64,000 nt of DNA. Origin: Natronosalvus vescus. GTDB lineage: Archaea > Halobacteriota > Halobacteria > Halobacteriales > Natrialbaceae. Both the position numbers and the translations under genes were made by a program. Positions 15,891 through 25,024 of this stretch are shown piece by piece. The notes under the pieces are model-generated. The model saw only the letters and a list, made by a program, of their open reading frames with translations, was not told the DNA's origin and searched no databases. The stretch covers positions 2,542,001-2,606,000 of the forward strand of contig NZ_CP099546.1 in the NCBI RefSeq assembly GCF_023973145.1. The letters are read 5' to 3'. How positions within the stretch are numbered: position 1 is the first letter of the stretch; each line of letters starts with the position of its first letter.

Positions 15891-17753
15891 GTGAGCGAGA
15901 CCCGCGAGGTTCTCGTCGGCGAATCGGCAGCGGGAGACGACGTCACACTCCCCGTGGTCGAACTGCTGACCGGCCGTGGGTTCGTCACCGGGAAGTCGGG
16001 ATCCGGGAAGTCGAACACGGCATCGGTAATCGCCGAGGAGTTACTCGAGGCGGGCTTTCCCCTGCTCATCGTCGACACCGACGGGGAGTACTACGGGCTG
16101 AAAGAGGAGTACGAGATGCTCCACGCGGGTGCCGACGAGGAGTGTGACATCCAGATCGGCCCCGAACACGCCGAACAGATGGCGTCGCTGGCGCTCGAGG
16201 AGAACGTGCCCGTGATCCTCGACGTGTCTGGGTATCTCGACGAGGAAGAGGCCGACAAACTGTTGCGGGAGACGGCCCGACAGCTGTTCGTCAAGGAGAA
16301 GAAGCTCAAAAAGCCGTTCTTGCTCGTCGTCGAGGAGGTTCACGAGTACATCCCGGAGGGGGGCGGCATGGGCGAAACCGGTCGATTGCTGATTAAAATC
16401 GGCAAACGCGGCCGCAAACACGGTCTCGGCATCCTGGGCATCAGCCAGCGGCCAGCGGACGTCAAAAAGGACTTCATCACGCAGGCGAACTGGCTGGTCT
16501 GGCATCGACTGACCTGGGAGAACGACACCAAAGTCGTCGGGCGGATCATCGATACGGAGTACTCCGAACTCGTGTCGGAACTCGACGACGGCCAGGCGTT
16601 CATCCAGATGGACTGGATGGATGCGGGCGTCAGCAAGATTCAGTTCCGGCGCAAGCGAACCTTCGACGCCGGGGCCACGCCGGGGCTGGACGACTTCGAA
16701 CGTCCCGAGTTGAAGTCCGTCTCCGACGCGCTGGTCGACGACCTCCAGAACATCTCCGAGCGGAAGAACCGCGAGGAAGACCGGATCGAGGAACTCGAGA
16801 AACGGCTCGATTCGAAGGAGTCGCGCATCGAGAGTCTCGAGGACGAACTCTCCTCCGCACGAGACGTCTCGGAGGCGGCCCGACAGATGGCCGACGCGCT
16901 CTCCCAGGCCGACACGGTACAGACGACGTTCCCGGATTCCGGCGGCGATCTGCGTCGATTGCACGACGAACTGGTCGAACTCGAGGAGAAGCGGGACGAA
17001 CTCACCGAACGGCTCGAGGAACGCGAGGCCGAAAACGAGGAACTTCGGGAGGAACTCGAGGAGCGCGACCGGTGGGTGACCGAACTCGAGGAACGAATCG
17101 AGCACCTCGAGGCCGAAAACGACGAACTTCGCGAGCGCTGTGTCGAACTCGAGTTGTGGCTCGAGCCCGCCGATGGTGAGGAGCCCGACAATATTCTGGT
17201 TGCGCCTGTAGACGACGACTCGAGGGCTGGCGACGTGGGCCAGGCGGACGGGGCCGATGGGTGCGATGGCAGCGACGGAGCCGAGGAACGCGAAGAGACG
17301 CCCATCGTCCACGCCGGCGGTGACGACCTCGCGTTCGGCTACACCGACGTCGAGGACGCGAGCGACGAGGAGATCCTCGAAGGCGACGAGCGAACGGTTG
17401 CGGAGGTTAGAGAGCGTGAACGCGAACGCGACCTGCTCGTCGCCGACGAGTACGAGACGATCGACGGCCTGCTTGGCCTCGAGGAGATCGAAGCACGCGT
17501 CCAGGCGGCCTGTGACGACTCACGGTGTGGCGAACCGACGGCCCGACGCGTCATCGAGACGGTCGCGATCGACGGGCCGCTCGAGACGGAGGCCGTCGCG
17601 GCGGCGGTCGACCGGTCACCCGTCGCCGTCCAGAGTCTGCTCTCCGAACTGCGAACCCGAGACGTTCTCGATCGACGGGACGACGGCACCTACGTGCTGG
17701 ATCGGTGGTTGCTCGAGGCGCTCGAGTCGGTTCCGTCGCCGGAGTCCGACTGA
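15891..17753 (+). CDS. HerA-like ATPase with long coiled coil and winged-helix end
   Basis: 620-residue DUF87/HerA-type P-loop ATPase. Walker A GKSGSGKS at residues 34-41, Walker B-like LLIVDTDGEYYG and LLVVEEVHEY, and sensor-like GILGISQRP. From about residue 275 to 430 runs an uninterrupted coiled coil (repeated EELEKRLDSKE, ELTERLEEREAENEELREEL), then an acidic linker and a C-terminal winged-helix-like domain (TARRVIETVAIDGPLETEAV ... LLSELRTRDVL). Probably a hexameric DNA translocase or related motor; no NurA nuclease neighbour is present, so a repair role is not certain. GTG start at 15891. Confidence 0.82.
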   Translation: MSETREVLVGESAAGDDVTLPVVELLTGRGFVTGKSGSGKSNTASVIAEELLEAGFPLLIVDTDGEYYGLKEEYEMLHAGADEECDIQIGPEHAEQMASLALEENVPVILDVSGYLDEEEADKLLRETARQLFVKEKKLKKPFLLVVEEVHEYIPEGGGMGETGRLLIKIGKRGRKHGLGILGISQRPADVKKDFITQANWLVWHRLTWENDTKVVGRIIDTEYSELVSELDDGQAFIQMDWMDAGVSKIQFRRKRTFDAGATPGLDDFERPELKSVSDALVDDLQNISERKNREEDRIEELEKRLDSKESRIESLEDELSSARDVSEAARQMADALSQADTVQTTFPDSGGDLRRLHDELVELEEKRDELTERLEEREAENEELREELEERDRWVTELEERIEHLEAENDELRERCVELELWLEPADGEEPDNILVAPVDDDSRAGDVGQADGADGCDGSDGAEEREETPIVHAGGDDLAFGYTDVEDASDEEILEGDERTVAEVRERERERDLLVADEYETIDGLLGLEEIEARVQAACDDSRCGEPTARRVIETVAIDGPLETEAVAAAVDRSPVAVQSLLSELRTRDVLDRRDDGTYVLDRWLLEALESVPSPESD

Positions 17754-17889
17754 ACGACGAGACTCGGCCGACGGTGTCGACATTCTCGATCAGCGACCGG
17801 TTCCTGTAATCGTCCCGAATACGTAGTGCACGAGAGTAAAGACGGATCGCCCGCTTCATCGCTGCTATCCATGATAGATCGTTTCTGAA

Positions 17890-18696
17890 TCACCCGACTA
17901 CCGCTTTCGTCAGTTGGTACGTCATGGGGACGGTATTGTGCGTCTCGTCGAAGTACGCCTCGATAGTCTCGATCGTGTCCTCACGGAGGGTCGGGCGATC
18001 GTCTTTCGCAACGTTTTCGAGTGCAACGATGAACATCCCGGATTGGGTCACTGCGGCCTCCCAGTAGTGCGCTGGCGAGAGAACGGGCGTCCGTACCGTC
18101 CCGGTCTCGAACGCGATTTCGTCGACGTCGTCACCCAGTCGTTCCCGTACGACGTCGGGATCGCCCCACAGAACGGGTGGATCCGGTGCGTCCGAATTCG
18201 GTGGCAGGTATTCGGCCACCGTCTTCCCCATCGCCGGGACGACGCTCGTGGGCGTCCACGCCGTGAACGCGATCTGGCCACCCGATCGCGTGACGCGGAT
18301 TAGCTCTCGTGCGGCAGCAGTGGGTGGGTCGGCGAACATGTGGCCGACGCACGAGAGCGTGGTGTCGAACGTATCGTCGTCGAAGGGAAGATTCGTCGCA
18401 GTACCGTCACGCCAGGAGATGTCCTCGACGCCTGCGATCGCGGCGTTCTCTCGGGCCGCATCGAGCATGGCCGGGGTGATGTCTAGCCCGGCGACGCTGG
18501 CACCTCGTCGGGCGGCCGTGATGGCGACGTTTCCGGTTCCACACCCGACGTCCAGCACGACGTCGTCCGAACCGACGTCCGTGGCATCGACGAGGTGCGC
18601 TGCCATGGACAGGAATTGTGGTGCGATGTCCGAATACGATCCGAGCGACCACACGCGTTTTGCCTGTTCGTCTGCCGGTGACGTTTCTTGCCCCAT
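17890..18696 (-). CDS. Class I SAM-dependent methyltransferase
   Basis: 268-residue methyltransferase of the UbiE/Methyltransf_11 type. SAM motif I is VLDVGCGTGNVA, the acidic ribose loop is AGLDITPAML, motif II DGTATNLPFDDDTFD, post-motif FTAWTP. Substrate unknown; small-molecule methylation is typical. ATG at 18696 (MGQETSPADEQ) gives the usual short lead; an upstream ATG at 18711 is possible. An imperfect inverted repeat (18715-18738) overlaps its promoter region. Confidence 0.8.
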   Translation of the reverse strand: MGQETSPADEQAKRVWSLGSYSDIAPQFLSMAAHLVDATDVGSDDVVLDVGCGTGNVAITAARRGASVAGLDITPAMLDAARENAAIAGVEDISWRDGTATNLPFDDDTFDTTLSCVGHMFADPPTAAARELIRVTRSGGQIAFTAWTPTSVVPAMGKTVAEYLPPNSDAPDPPVLWGDPDVVRERLGDDVDEIAFETGTVRTPVLSPAHYWEAAVTQSGMFIVALENVAKDDRPTLREDTIETIEAYFDETHNTVPMTYQLTKAVVG

Positions 18697-18714
18697 GATA
18701 GCAAACCACACTAT

Positions 18715-18738
18715 CGACTCGCATAACGCTATGCGTCG
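18715..18738. promoter_or_regulatory. Inverted repeat upstream of methyltransferase
   Basis: CGACTCGCATA and TATGCGTCG are complementary (with a 2-nt bulge) around ACGC. It lies 18 bp before the methyltransferase ATG at 18696, so it could be an operator; it could equally be a terminator for the small membrane gene upstream. Confidence 0.35.
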
Positions 18739-18792
18739 AGCAATACCGGAACAACTGCAACGGTGTACACCCCGTCAGTGCGTCCAGATCGG

Positions 18793-19005
18793 TCACGCGT
18801 CCGGATCGTGTAACAGAATCCCGAGATAGATCGAGACGATGGCGGCGGCGACCCCGAGTCCGAAGACGATCGTAAAGACCGAACCGGTGTCGAGGATCGT
18901 CGCATCGGTCGTCAGAAAACCGACGAAGCCGACCGCGAGCAGGATAAACGCAAGTGACCGACAGAGGAGGGGAACTCGCTCGAGGGCGTCGCGGGTGACC
19001 GTCAT
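18793..19005 (-). CDS. Small two-helix membrane protein
   Basis: 70 residues with two hydrophobic helices (SLAFILLAVGFVGFL and VFTIVFGLGVAAAIVSIYLG) and short charged ends (MTVTRDALERVP, LLHDPDA). No family recognised. ATG at 19003-19005. Divergent from the MazG gene, with 85 bp between them. Confidence 0.65.
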   Translation of the reverse strand: MTVTRDALERVPLLCRSLAFILLAVGFVGFLTTDATILDTGSVFTIVFGLGVAAAIVSIYLGILLHDPDA

Positions 19006-19090
19006 CAGCTGTGCAAAGACGTGGCGGACACGAAAAGCTATCGTTCACTTGATCGACGGATATTTGGGTGGATCTCTCGACCGCTCGAGT

Positions 19091-19441
19091 ATGAACGATT
19101 CGACCCCGTCCGGAACAGGCGGTGGCGAGAGCGAACTGGACGCCCAGCACCGTGTCGCCGCGTTTCTCGAGGCCAACGACCTCGAGACGGGGCCGTCCTA
19201 TCGCGTTCTCGACCTCGTTTCGGAAGTCGGCGAGGTCGCAAAGGAGGTGAACACGTCGACGAACTACGGCGATGACCCCGAGGCCGTCGACATCGCTCGT
19301 GACGAGATCGGTGACACGTTGTTCGCGCTGCTCGCGCTGTGCGTGGAGGCCGATATCGACGCCGGGGCCGCCTTCGAGGAGGCACTCGAGAAGTACGAGC
19401 GGCGGCTGGACGCGGGCGGTAGTGCGGGTTCGGGTTCGTAG
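19091..19441 (+). CDS. MazG-like nucleotide pyrophosphohydrolase
   Basis: 116-residue all-α NTP pyrophosphatase, predicted to remove aberrant or excess nucleotides. Metal-binding ExxE and ExxD pairs are visible in VSEVGEVAKEV and ARDEIGDTLFALLALC. The ATG at 19091 gives a Ser/Gly linker before the fold. The C-terminal GGSAGSGS is a flexible tail. Confidence 0.82.
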   Translation: MNDSTPSGTGGGESELDAQHRVAAFLEANDLETGPSYRVLDLVSEVGEVAKEVNTSTNYGDDPEAVDIARDEIGDTLFALLALCVEADIDAGAAFEEALEKYERRLDAGGSAGSGS

Positions 19442-19520
19442 GCGAGGGGGTACCTGTCTTCGCTCGTTCGAGTGTCTCTGTTGTTCACTGCCAGTGTCGG
19501 GTTGCCAGCCGCCAGCTGCC

Positions 19521-19568
19521 GTCGTTCGTCGTTCATCGTTCGTCGTTCGTCGTTCGTCGTTCGTCGTA
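19521..19568. repeat. Heptamer tandem repeat (GTCGTTC)n
   Basis: About seven nearly perfect copies of GTCGTTC between the MazG gene and the MATE gene; one copy begins ATC instead of GTC. Related but degenerate copies are at 1298-1361. Probably a slippage-prone microsatellite. Confidence 0.8.
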
Positions 19569-19670
19569 TGTGAGCATCACCCGTGACAGATGGTTTCGAA
19601 TCGAAAGCGGTCGGGACTGCCGCCTCGAGAAGTCCTTTTTATCGGGCTTGAGTAGGGCCCGGTAGTTCTC

Positions 19671-21194
19671 GTGGCCAGTCGTGTCCCCAACCCGTTCCGA
19701 CTGCTGATCCTCTGGATCGGCTACGCCCTCGCTCGAGTCGGCCTGATCGAGCGCGAGCGGGCGCGCCGGACGACCGACCTCGCCTGGCCGCGGATCGTCA
19801 CCGGTATCGCCAGGATGTCAAAAAGCGCCGTCGACGTCGCGATGGTCGGCATCGCGGTCGGCTCGGCAGCGATTGCGGGCGTCGGGTTCGCCGGCCCGTT
19901 CTGGGGGCTGGCCTTCTCCGTGGGTGGCGGCGTCGCCGGCGGTACGATCGCGCTCGTCTCCCAGCGCTTTGGCGCCGAGGCCTACGAACAACTCGGGCAG
20001 GCGATTCGCTCGAGCGTGTTTCTCGTGATCGTCGTCTCGCTGCCGGTTACGGCGACGTTCTGGCTGTACGCAGAGTCGTTCATCTCGCTGATCACGTCCA
20101 ATCCGGACGCGATCGGCCACGGCGCGGACTACCTCCGGATCGTCGCCCTCGGTATTCCGTTCGCCGGCCTCAACCTCGTCGGGAGTCGCGTCTTCGTCGG
20201 AATGGACGACGCCTGGACGCCGATGCTGGTTCGGGCCGGCGGTGCCGTCGCGAACATCGGGCTCAACGCCGTGTTGATCTTCGGGCTGGATCTCGGCGTC
20301 GTGGGGGCGGCCCTCGGCACCGTCTTCGCGAACGTTGCCGTCACCGCTACCTTCGCGATCGGCCTAATCGCAGGGCGCCTCCCCGGCGCTGGCACCTTTC
20401 CCGTTCGAGTCGACCCCTTCGGGAGCTACGTCCACGCCTCGACGCTTCATGATCTGGTCACGATCGGCCTCCCGGTGTTTGGTACCAATCTCGTGTGGAC
20501 GATCGCCGAATTCCCCATGCTCGCCATCGTCGACGTCTTCGGGGAGGACACCGTCGCCGCCTACGTGATCGCCCGGCGCATCTGGGGCGTGATGAACACG
20601 CCCGGCTGGGGCTTCGGTCTCGCCTCCTCGAGCCTGGTCGGACAGGAACTGGGGACGGGCGACGAGTCGACGGCCGAACAGTACGGCCGGGAGATCATCC
20701 GCTTCGCCGTCGCGGTGTACGCCGTTTCGGCGATTCTCGTGTTTACCTTCGCCGAGCAGATCACGCTGCTGTTTACCGACAACCCGAACGATCCGGCGGT
20801 GCCGATCGCCGTCTCGCTCGTCTACGCCGCCTGCGCCGCCGTCATTCTCAGAGGCGTCTCGGGCGGTGCGGCCGGGCCACTCAACGCCAGTGGCGACACC
20901 CGGTGGCCGTTCTACAGCCAGTTCCTCGGGATGTTCGGCTTTGCAATTCCGCTGGCGTACCTCGGTGCGAACGGCCTCGAGCTCCCCCCGCTCGAGATCG
21001 CCGTTCCCGTCGTCGATCTGTCGGCGACGGTGCCAGGGGTCTCGATTCCTGCGCTCGGCCTGATGGGGCTCTACCTGGCGTTTATCGCCGAAACCGCCGT
21101 GCCGGCGGCGGTCAACTACTATCGGTTTACGACCGGGAAGTGGAAGCAGATCAGTCGATCGTACCGGCCTGACACCCCTACCGCCGACGACTGA
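19671..21194 (+). CDS. MATE-family multidrug/sodium antiporter
   Basis: 507-residue membrane exporter with about twelve hydrophobic segments. Typical MATE elements are GGVAGGTIALVSQRFGA in the N-half, VGSRVFVGMDDAWTPM, and the C-half repeat GFGLASSSLVGQELG. Exports organic cations or polar compounds in exchange for Na+ or H+; the substrate is unknown. The GTG at 19671 follows TTTTTATC (~19635-19642), a likely TATA region. Soluble ends are short; about 25 hydrophilic residues follow the last helix. Confidence 0.85.
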   Translation: MASRVPNPFRLLILWIGYALARVGLIERERARRTTDLAWPRIVTGIARMSKSAVDVAMVGIAVGSAAIAGVGFAGPFWGLAFSVGGGVAGGTIALVSQRFGAEAYEQLGQAIRSSVFLVIVVSLPVTATFWLYAESFISLITSNPDAIGHGADYLRIVALGIPFAGLNLVGSRVFVGMDDAWTPMLVRAGGAVANIGLNAVLIFGLDLGVVGAALGTVFANVAVTATFAIGLIAGRLPGAGTFPVRVDPFGSYVHASTLHDLVTIGLPVFGTNLVWTIAEFPMLAIVDVFGEDTVAAYVIARRIWGVMNTPGWGFGLASSSLVGQELGTGDESTAEQYGREIIRFAVAVYAVSAILVFTFAEQITLLFTDNPNDPAVPIAVSLVYAACAAVILRGVSGGAAGPLNASGDTRWPFYSQFLGMFGFAIPLAYLGANGLELPPLEIAVPVVDLSATVPGVSIPALGLMGLYLAFIAETAVPAAVNYYRFTTGKWKQISRSYRPDTPTADD

Positions 21195-21358
21195 GACTGA
21201 CTTTCTTTCCGACCACTGTGACCGAAACGCAGATGTAGGGGGCTCGAGTATGTTGACCCGACAATGACGGTCGACGCTCACTGGACTGGCGGTCGAACCG
21301 AACGCGACGCATCGATCGTCACTCGAGGGGGGTCGCTGGTGCAGCGCGTGATCGATCC

Positions 21359-22507
21359 ATGAGTGAGGTCAGGGTTCGCGTAGCCGACGCCGTCGACGCC
21401 TACCTCCAGCGGAAGGCCGTCGGCAACCCCGATGGCCCCGGTGCAGGTACCTACGCCTCGAACGCCGAGTCGATCCTCCGGCGCTGGACCGAGTGGCTCG
21501 AGCGCGACCACGAGGTGGCCTCGCTGTTCGACCTCGAGGACGTCCACATGCGCGCCTACGCCGAGGAACTGGCCGACCGAACCAACCGCGGGGAGTACAC
21601 CGCATCGACGGCCGGCACGTACTTCGCCGTCGTCAGGGCCTTTCTCTCCTGGTGTGTCCACGGCGGCATCCTCGAGACGAACCCGGCCGCGACCGAGACC
21701 GCCGAGTCGGCGCTCCCGGTAGACGACGGCGATTCGGCGGAGACCCACTGGACGCGCGAGCAGCGAGAAGCGCTCGAGTCGTTCGTCCGCGAGCGCTCGG
21801 TCGAGGCCGAGGACGCTCCGCGTGCGGAACGGCTCGCCCGACTTCGCGAGTACGCCATGGTGGTCGTCCTCGCCCACTCCGGCGTCCGTGGCTCGGAGCT
21901 GTTTCGCGTCCCCGAGGACGATCGTCGAACCGGTGCGACCTGGGACGACGTCGACTTCTACTCCGGAACGATCCGCGTCCTCGGCAAGTCACAGCGCCTC
22001 GAGGACGTCCCGTTGCCGGCTGCCGCTCGGACGCCGTTGCGCCGATATCGCGTGGTACAGGATCCACCGACCAACGAGTGGCCGCTGTTCCCGACGCGAC
22101 ACGCACCGTCGGTTGCGCGTCGCGTACGAACCGTCCTCGCCGAGCGCGGGTTCGACGAGGCCGAAATCGACGCCCTCTGCGAACAGTGGACGGCCGCCGA
22201 ACTCTCCAGACGGTACGCAATCGCACCCCCAGCGATCACGACCGAGGGGGCCCGATCGATCCTGAAACGGCTGTGTGAGGCGGCCGAGATCGACGTCGGT
22301 GGCGACTACCTCACACCCAGAGGTGCTCGCCCGGGACTCGGCGAGCGAACCTACCCCTCAAAGCAGGCGACGGCCGAAACGGCCCTGCGTGAGAGCATCC
22401 ACGATCAGTCGATCGCGGTCGTGGAGGAACCGCCGGTGTTCGAAAGCCCCGATGGGCACTCGAGCGAGGAAGAGACGCCGGTCTCGGAATCCAACACGGA
22501 AGACTGA
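21359..22507 (+). CDS. Tyrosine-recombinase-like protein lacking key catalytic residues
   Basis: 382 residues with a SAM-like N-terminal core-binding domain (YASNAESILRRWTEWL) and a recombinase-like C-terminal domain. The first catalytic Arg (HSGVRGSELFRV) and the β-hairpin Lys (LGKSQRLEDVPLP) are visible. The box-II segment reads TPRGARPGLGERTY where HxxR is expected, and no nucleophile Tyr follows LRESIHDQSIAVVEE. It is therefore probably a DNA-binding pseudo-recombinase. No tRNA, att-like repeat or phage gene lies beside it. An acidic tail ends the protein. Confidence 0.72.
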   Translation: MSEVRVRVADAVDAYLQRKAVGNPDGPGAGTYASNAESILRRWTEWLERDHEVASLFDLEDVHMRAYAEELADRTNRGEYTASTAGTYFAVVRAFLSWCVHGGILETNPAATETAESALPVDDGDSAETHWTREQREALESFVRERSVEAEDAPRAERLARLREYAMVVVLAHSGVRGSELFRVPEDDRRTGATWDDVDFYSGTIRVLGKSQRLEDVPLPAAARTPLRRYRVVQDPPTNEWPLFPTRHAPSVARRVRTVLAERGFDEAEIDALCEQWTAAELSRRYAIAPPAITTEGARSILKRLCEAAEIDVGGDYLTPRGARPGLGERTYPSKQATAETALRESIHDQSIAVVEEPPVFESPDGHSSEEETPVSESNTED

Positions 22508-22551
22508 ATCGCATACCGCTAATTGAGTCGCGAACTGAAGTCTGATTCGCA

Positions 22552-23637
22552 CTACCGCGTCGCCACGGCAGTCGCAGGGCTCGCCACTGGCTGTACCGGC
22601 GCACCACCCTGATCACAGAGCAGCGCCGTCACGTAGGCAGTGACGTCGATTTTGTCCTCGAACAGCCGATCACGCCGATTACGCCAGCGCGCGCTCGTTT
22701 CCGGATCGTCGACGATCTCCCGAATCAGTTCGAGCCCGCGTTCCTCGTCGGGCGTCGACCGCATCAGGTCGTAGGACTGCTCGAGCTCGACGAAGTTGCT
22801 CATGTCTGCCTCACGGGCGGCGAACGACTGAATGCGAACTGTCGGCGTCCCAAGGAGGGCGGATTCGGTCGCCATCGTCGCGGAATCGCCGGCGTAGCAG
22901 TCGGCGTAGTAGAGCAGGTCGTGGATTCGCGTGGGGGACACCGGTAGCTGGTAGGCCTCGAGATCCGCGGGCAGCTCGTCGGTGCTCGTGATGTACACCG
23001 AGCCGTACTCCTCGAGCATCGAGACGAGCCGTCGTTTCCCCTCGAGTGAGAGGCCCGCTTCGCCGACGTCGTGCAGGGCGTCCCACCGCCGGAACCGGAG
23101 GACGAAGTATCGATCGTCGGGATCGACGCCGGCCTCCCTGAGCGCGTCGGGATCGGGCTCGAAGTACGCCGGATGGAGGTAGGCGAGTTCGTGAAACCCG
23201 TCGTAGCGGACGTGGTTCGGCCCGTACTCCTCCTCGTACCCGCGCGGCGTGGCGACTACGTGGGCGAACGGGGTCGTGATCCGGTGGGAGGTCGTTCCCT
23301 CGTTGTCGACGAAGACCACGCTCCGGGCGCCGACCAGCGGCGCGACGTGCGAGACGGCGACGCCACCGATGGCCGTCATCACGTCCGGATCGATGGCACG
23401 AACCCGCCGTAGCAAGCGGAGTTCGTACGCCAGTTGCACCCTCGCCAGCTCCGACAGCGAGTCCTGCGGGCCGGCGAGCACCTCGTGGGGGATGCCGTAG
23501 GCGTTGAGCAACGGGATCGCGAGGTCGTTCTCCCTCGCGAAGACGAACACCTCGTGACCCCGAGCCTCAAGTTCGGTGATGACGTGCCGGTAGAAGTGGA
23601 CGTGAGCGGGGTGCTGGATCGTGACGACCGCCTTCAT
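22552..23637 (-). CDS. DUF354 glycosyltransferase-like protein
   Basis: 361-residue GT-B-fold protein of the DUF354 family found in archaeal glycan clusters. It starts MKAVVTIQHPAHVHFYRHVI, the N-terminal Rossmann strand and donor loop; the C-half has YYADCYAGDSATMATESALLG, the nucleotide-sugar-binding region resembling UDP-GlcNAc 2-epimerase and MurG relatives. It overlaps the upstream GT2 gene by 4 bp, so the two form a pair. Donor and acceptor unknown. Confidence 0.8.
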   Translation of the reverse strand: MKAVVTIQHPAHVHFYRHVITELEARGHEVFVFARENDLAIPLLNAYGIPHEVLAGPQDSLSELARVQLAYELRLLRRVRAIDPDVMTAIGGVAVSHVAPLVGARSVVFVDNEGTTSHRITTPFAHVVATPRGYEEEYGPNHVRYDGFHELAYLHPAYFEPDPDALREAGVDPDDRYFVLRFRRWDALHDVGEAGLSLEGKRRLVSMLEEYGSVYITSTDELPADLEAYQLPVSPTRIHDLLYYADCYAGDSATMATESALLGTPTVRIQSFAAREADMSNFVELEQSYDLMRSTPDEERGLELIREIVDDPETSARWRNRRDRLFEDKIDVTAYVTALLCDQGGAPVQPVASPATAVATR

Positions 23638-24806
23638 CGAACGGTCACCACGGTGTCGGCGTTCTCCGCGTGGTCGAGGGCCATCGCGAGCACGAGGCAG
23701 ATAGATCCGAGAAAGGCGTAGAGAACGGTCATCCCGACCCAGACTGCGCGGCTGTTCGTGCGCGTTCTCGTTGCTGTGGCCCAGGCGAGGCCAGCCGATG
23801 CGAGAAGCCAGCCCGCGACGCCGAGGCCGTAGACGAGCACCAGCGGGTGGAACTCGCGGACGACGTAGCGTCGTCCGAGACGACGAAGGAAGCCGGTGAG
23901 CAACAATTTCGAGAGCCGTGGGACGAACGTGCGGTACTCGATGTGGCTCTGTTCGTCGCCGTACACCGCCGGCATGGAGACGTCCGCAACCCGAAAGCCG
24001 GCGGTGTTGAGTTCGACCAGGAGATCGTTCGCGAAGCCGTACGCCTCGTAGAGCGTCTCGAGGTCGACGGCCTCGAGTGCCTCCCGCGAGATGGCCGTGT
24101 AGCCGTTCTGGGGATCCATCATCTCCCAGTAGCCGCTGGCGACTTTCGTGAGGAAGGTCAGCGTGAGGTTGCCAAAGAGCCGCCAGCGAGACATCGAGGC
24201 GTAATCGTCTCGGCCGGCGAGTCGGTTGCCCTTGGCGTAGGCAGCCGTTCCGTCAACGACCGGATCGAGCAGTCGATCCAGCTGGTCGGGATCCATCTGA
24301 GCGTCCCCGGCCATCACGGCCGTGACGTCCATCCCGTCGGCGAGCGCGTGTTCGTAGCCGGTTTTGATCGCTCCGCCGACGCCGCGGTTTTCGGCGTGGC
24401 GTATAGGGATTACCGTCGTTCCAGCGTCGTCGTGATCGTCGCTCGAGTACGCTTCGTCGGGTTGCCGTGGTGTGGTTTCGAGAGCGGCCTGCCCATTTCC
24501 GTCGCTCATCTCTCCAGTGTTCGGCGGAACCGTCGCTGTCGAACCACCATCAGCGACCGGGTCGCTAAGGGAGTCATTCGAGGCGTCCCGCGTGTCGGTG
24601 GCCCCGCCGTCGGCACGTCTTTGTTCCGGAAGTGGATCGCAGTGGCGTTTGATCTCCGCCCACGTGTCGTCGGTCGATCGATCGTCGACGACGTAAACCC
24701 GATCGACGAACTCGGGCATGGTGTCGATGACCGTGCTGACGAGCCCTTCCTCGTTGTAGGCGGGCACAACAACGCCGACGGTGTGATCACGGTACACGGT
24801 GATCAC
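23634..24806 (-). CDS. GT2 glycosyltransferase with acidic insertion and two C-terminal helices
   Basis: Dolichyl-phosphate-sugar synthase-like family 2 transferase. N-terminal VVVPAYNEE, the VVDDRSTDDT loop, and the metal motif AGDAQMDPDQ are present; C-terminal hydrophobic segments follow (PLVLVYGLGVAGWLLASAG; VGMTVLYAFLGSICLVLAMA). Residues ~57-125 form a low-complexity Asp/Ser/Thr-rich insertion between the donor loop and the GVGGAIKTGYEHAL helix, absent from most relatives. The start is GTG at 24806 or GTG at 24797; the start region contains two perfect GTGATCAC palindromes 16 bp apart. Confidence 0.82.
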   Translation of the reverse strand: MITVYRDHTVGVVVPAYNEEGLVSTVIDTMPEFVDRVYVVDDRSTDDTWAEIKRHCDPLPEQRRADGGATDTRDASNDSLSDPVADGGSTATVPPNTGEMSDGNGQAALETTPRQPDEAYSSDDHDDAGTTVIPIRHAENRGVGGAIKTGYEHALADGMDVTAVMAGDAQMDPDQLDRLLDPVVDGTAAYAKGNRLAGRDDYASMSRWRLFGNLTLTFLTKVASGYWEMMDPQNGYTAISREALEAVDLETLYEAYGFANDLLVELNTAGFRVADVSMPAVYGDEQSHIEYRTFVPRLSKLLLTGFLRRLGRRYVVREFHPLVLVYGLGVAGWLLASAGLAWATATRTRTNSRAVWVGMTVLYAFLGSICLVLAMALDHAENADTVVTVR

Positions 24807-25024
24807 CTCGTCTCCGCGCGCATCGCTTGCTCGAGCCGGCGACGTGTCGGTAACTGCGTGCGGGTGGACGTGTGTCTCATCTACGACTCTCGTCCGTTCG
24901 GTCGCTCATTGTTATGCGACGCTTGCACGAGGAGTAGCCCGAAGCTATCTCAGCTGCGTACGGGAAGTGGCCGAAACCAGCCGAATCGCCCCTTCTCGAG
25001 ACACGGTAGGCGAACGGTATCGGC

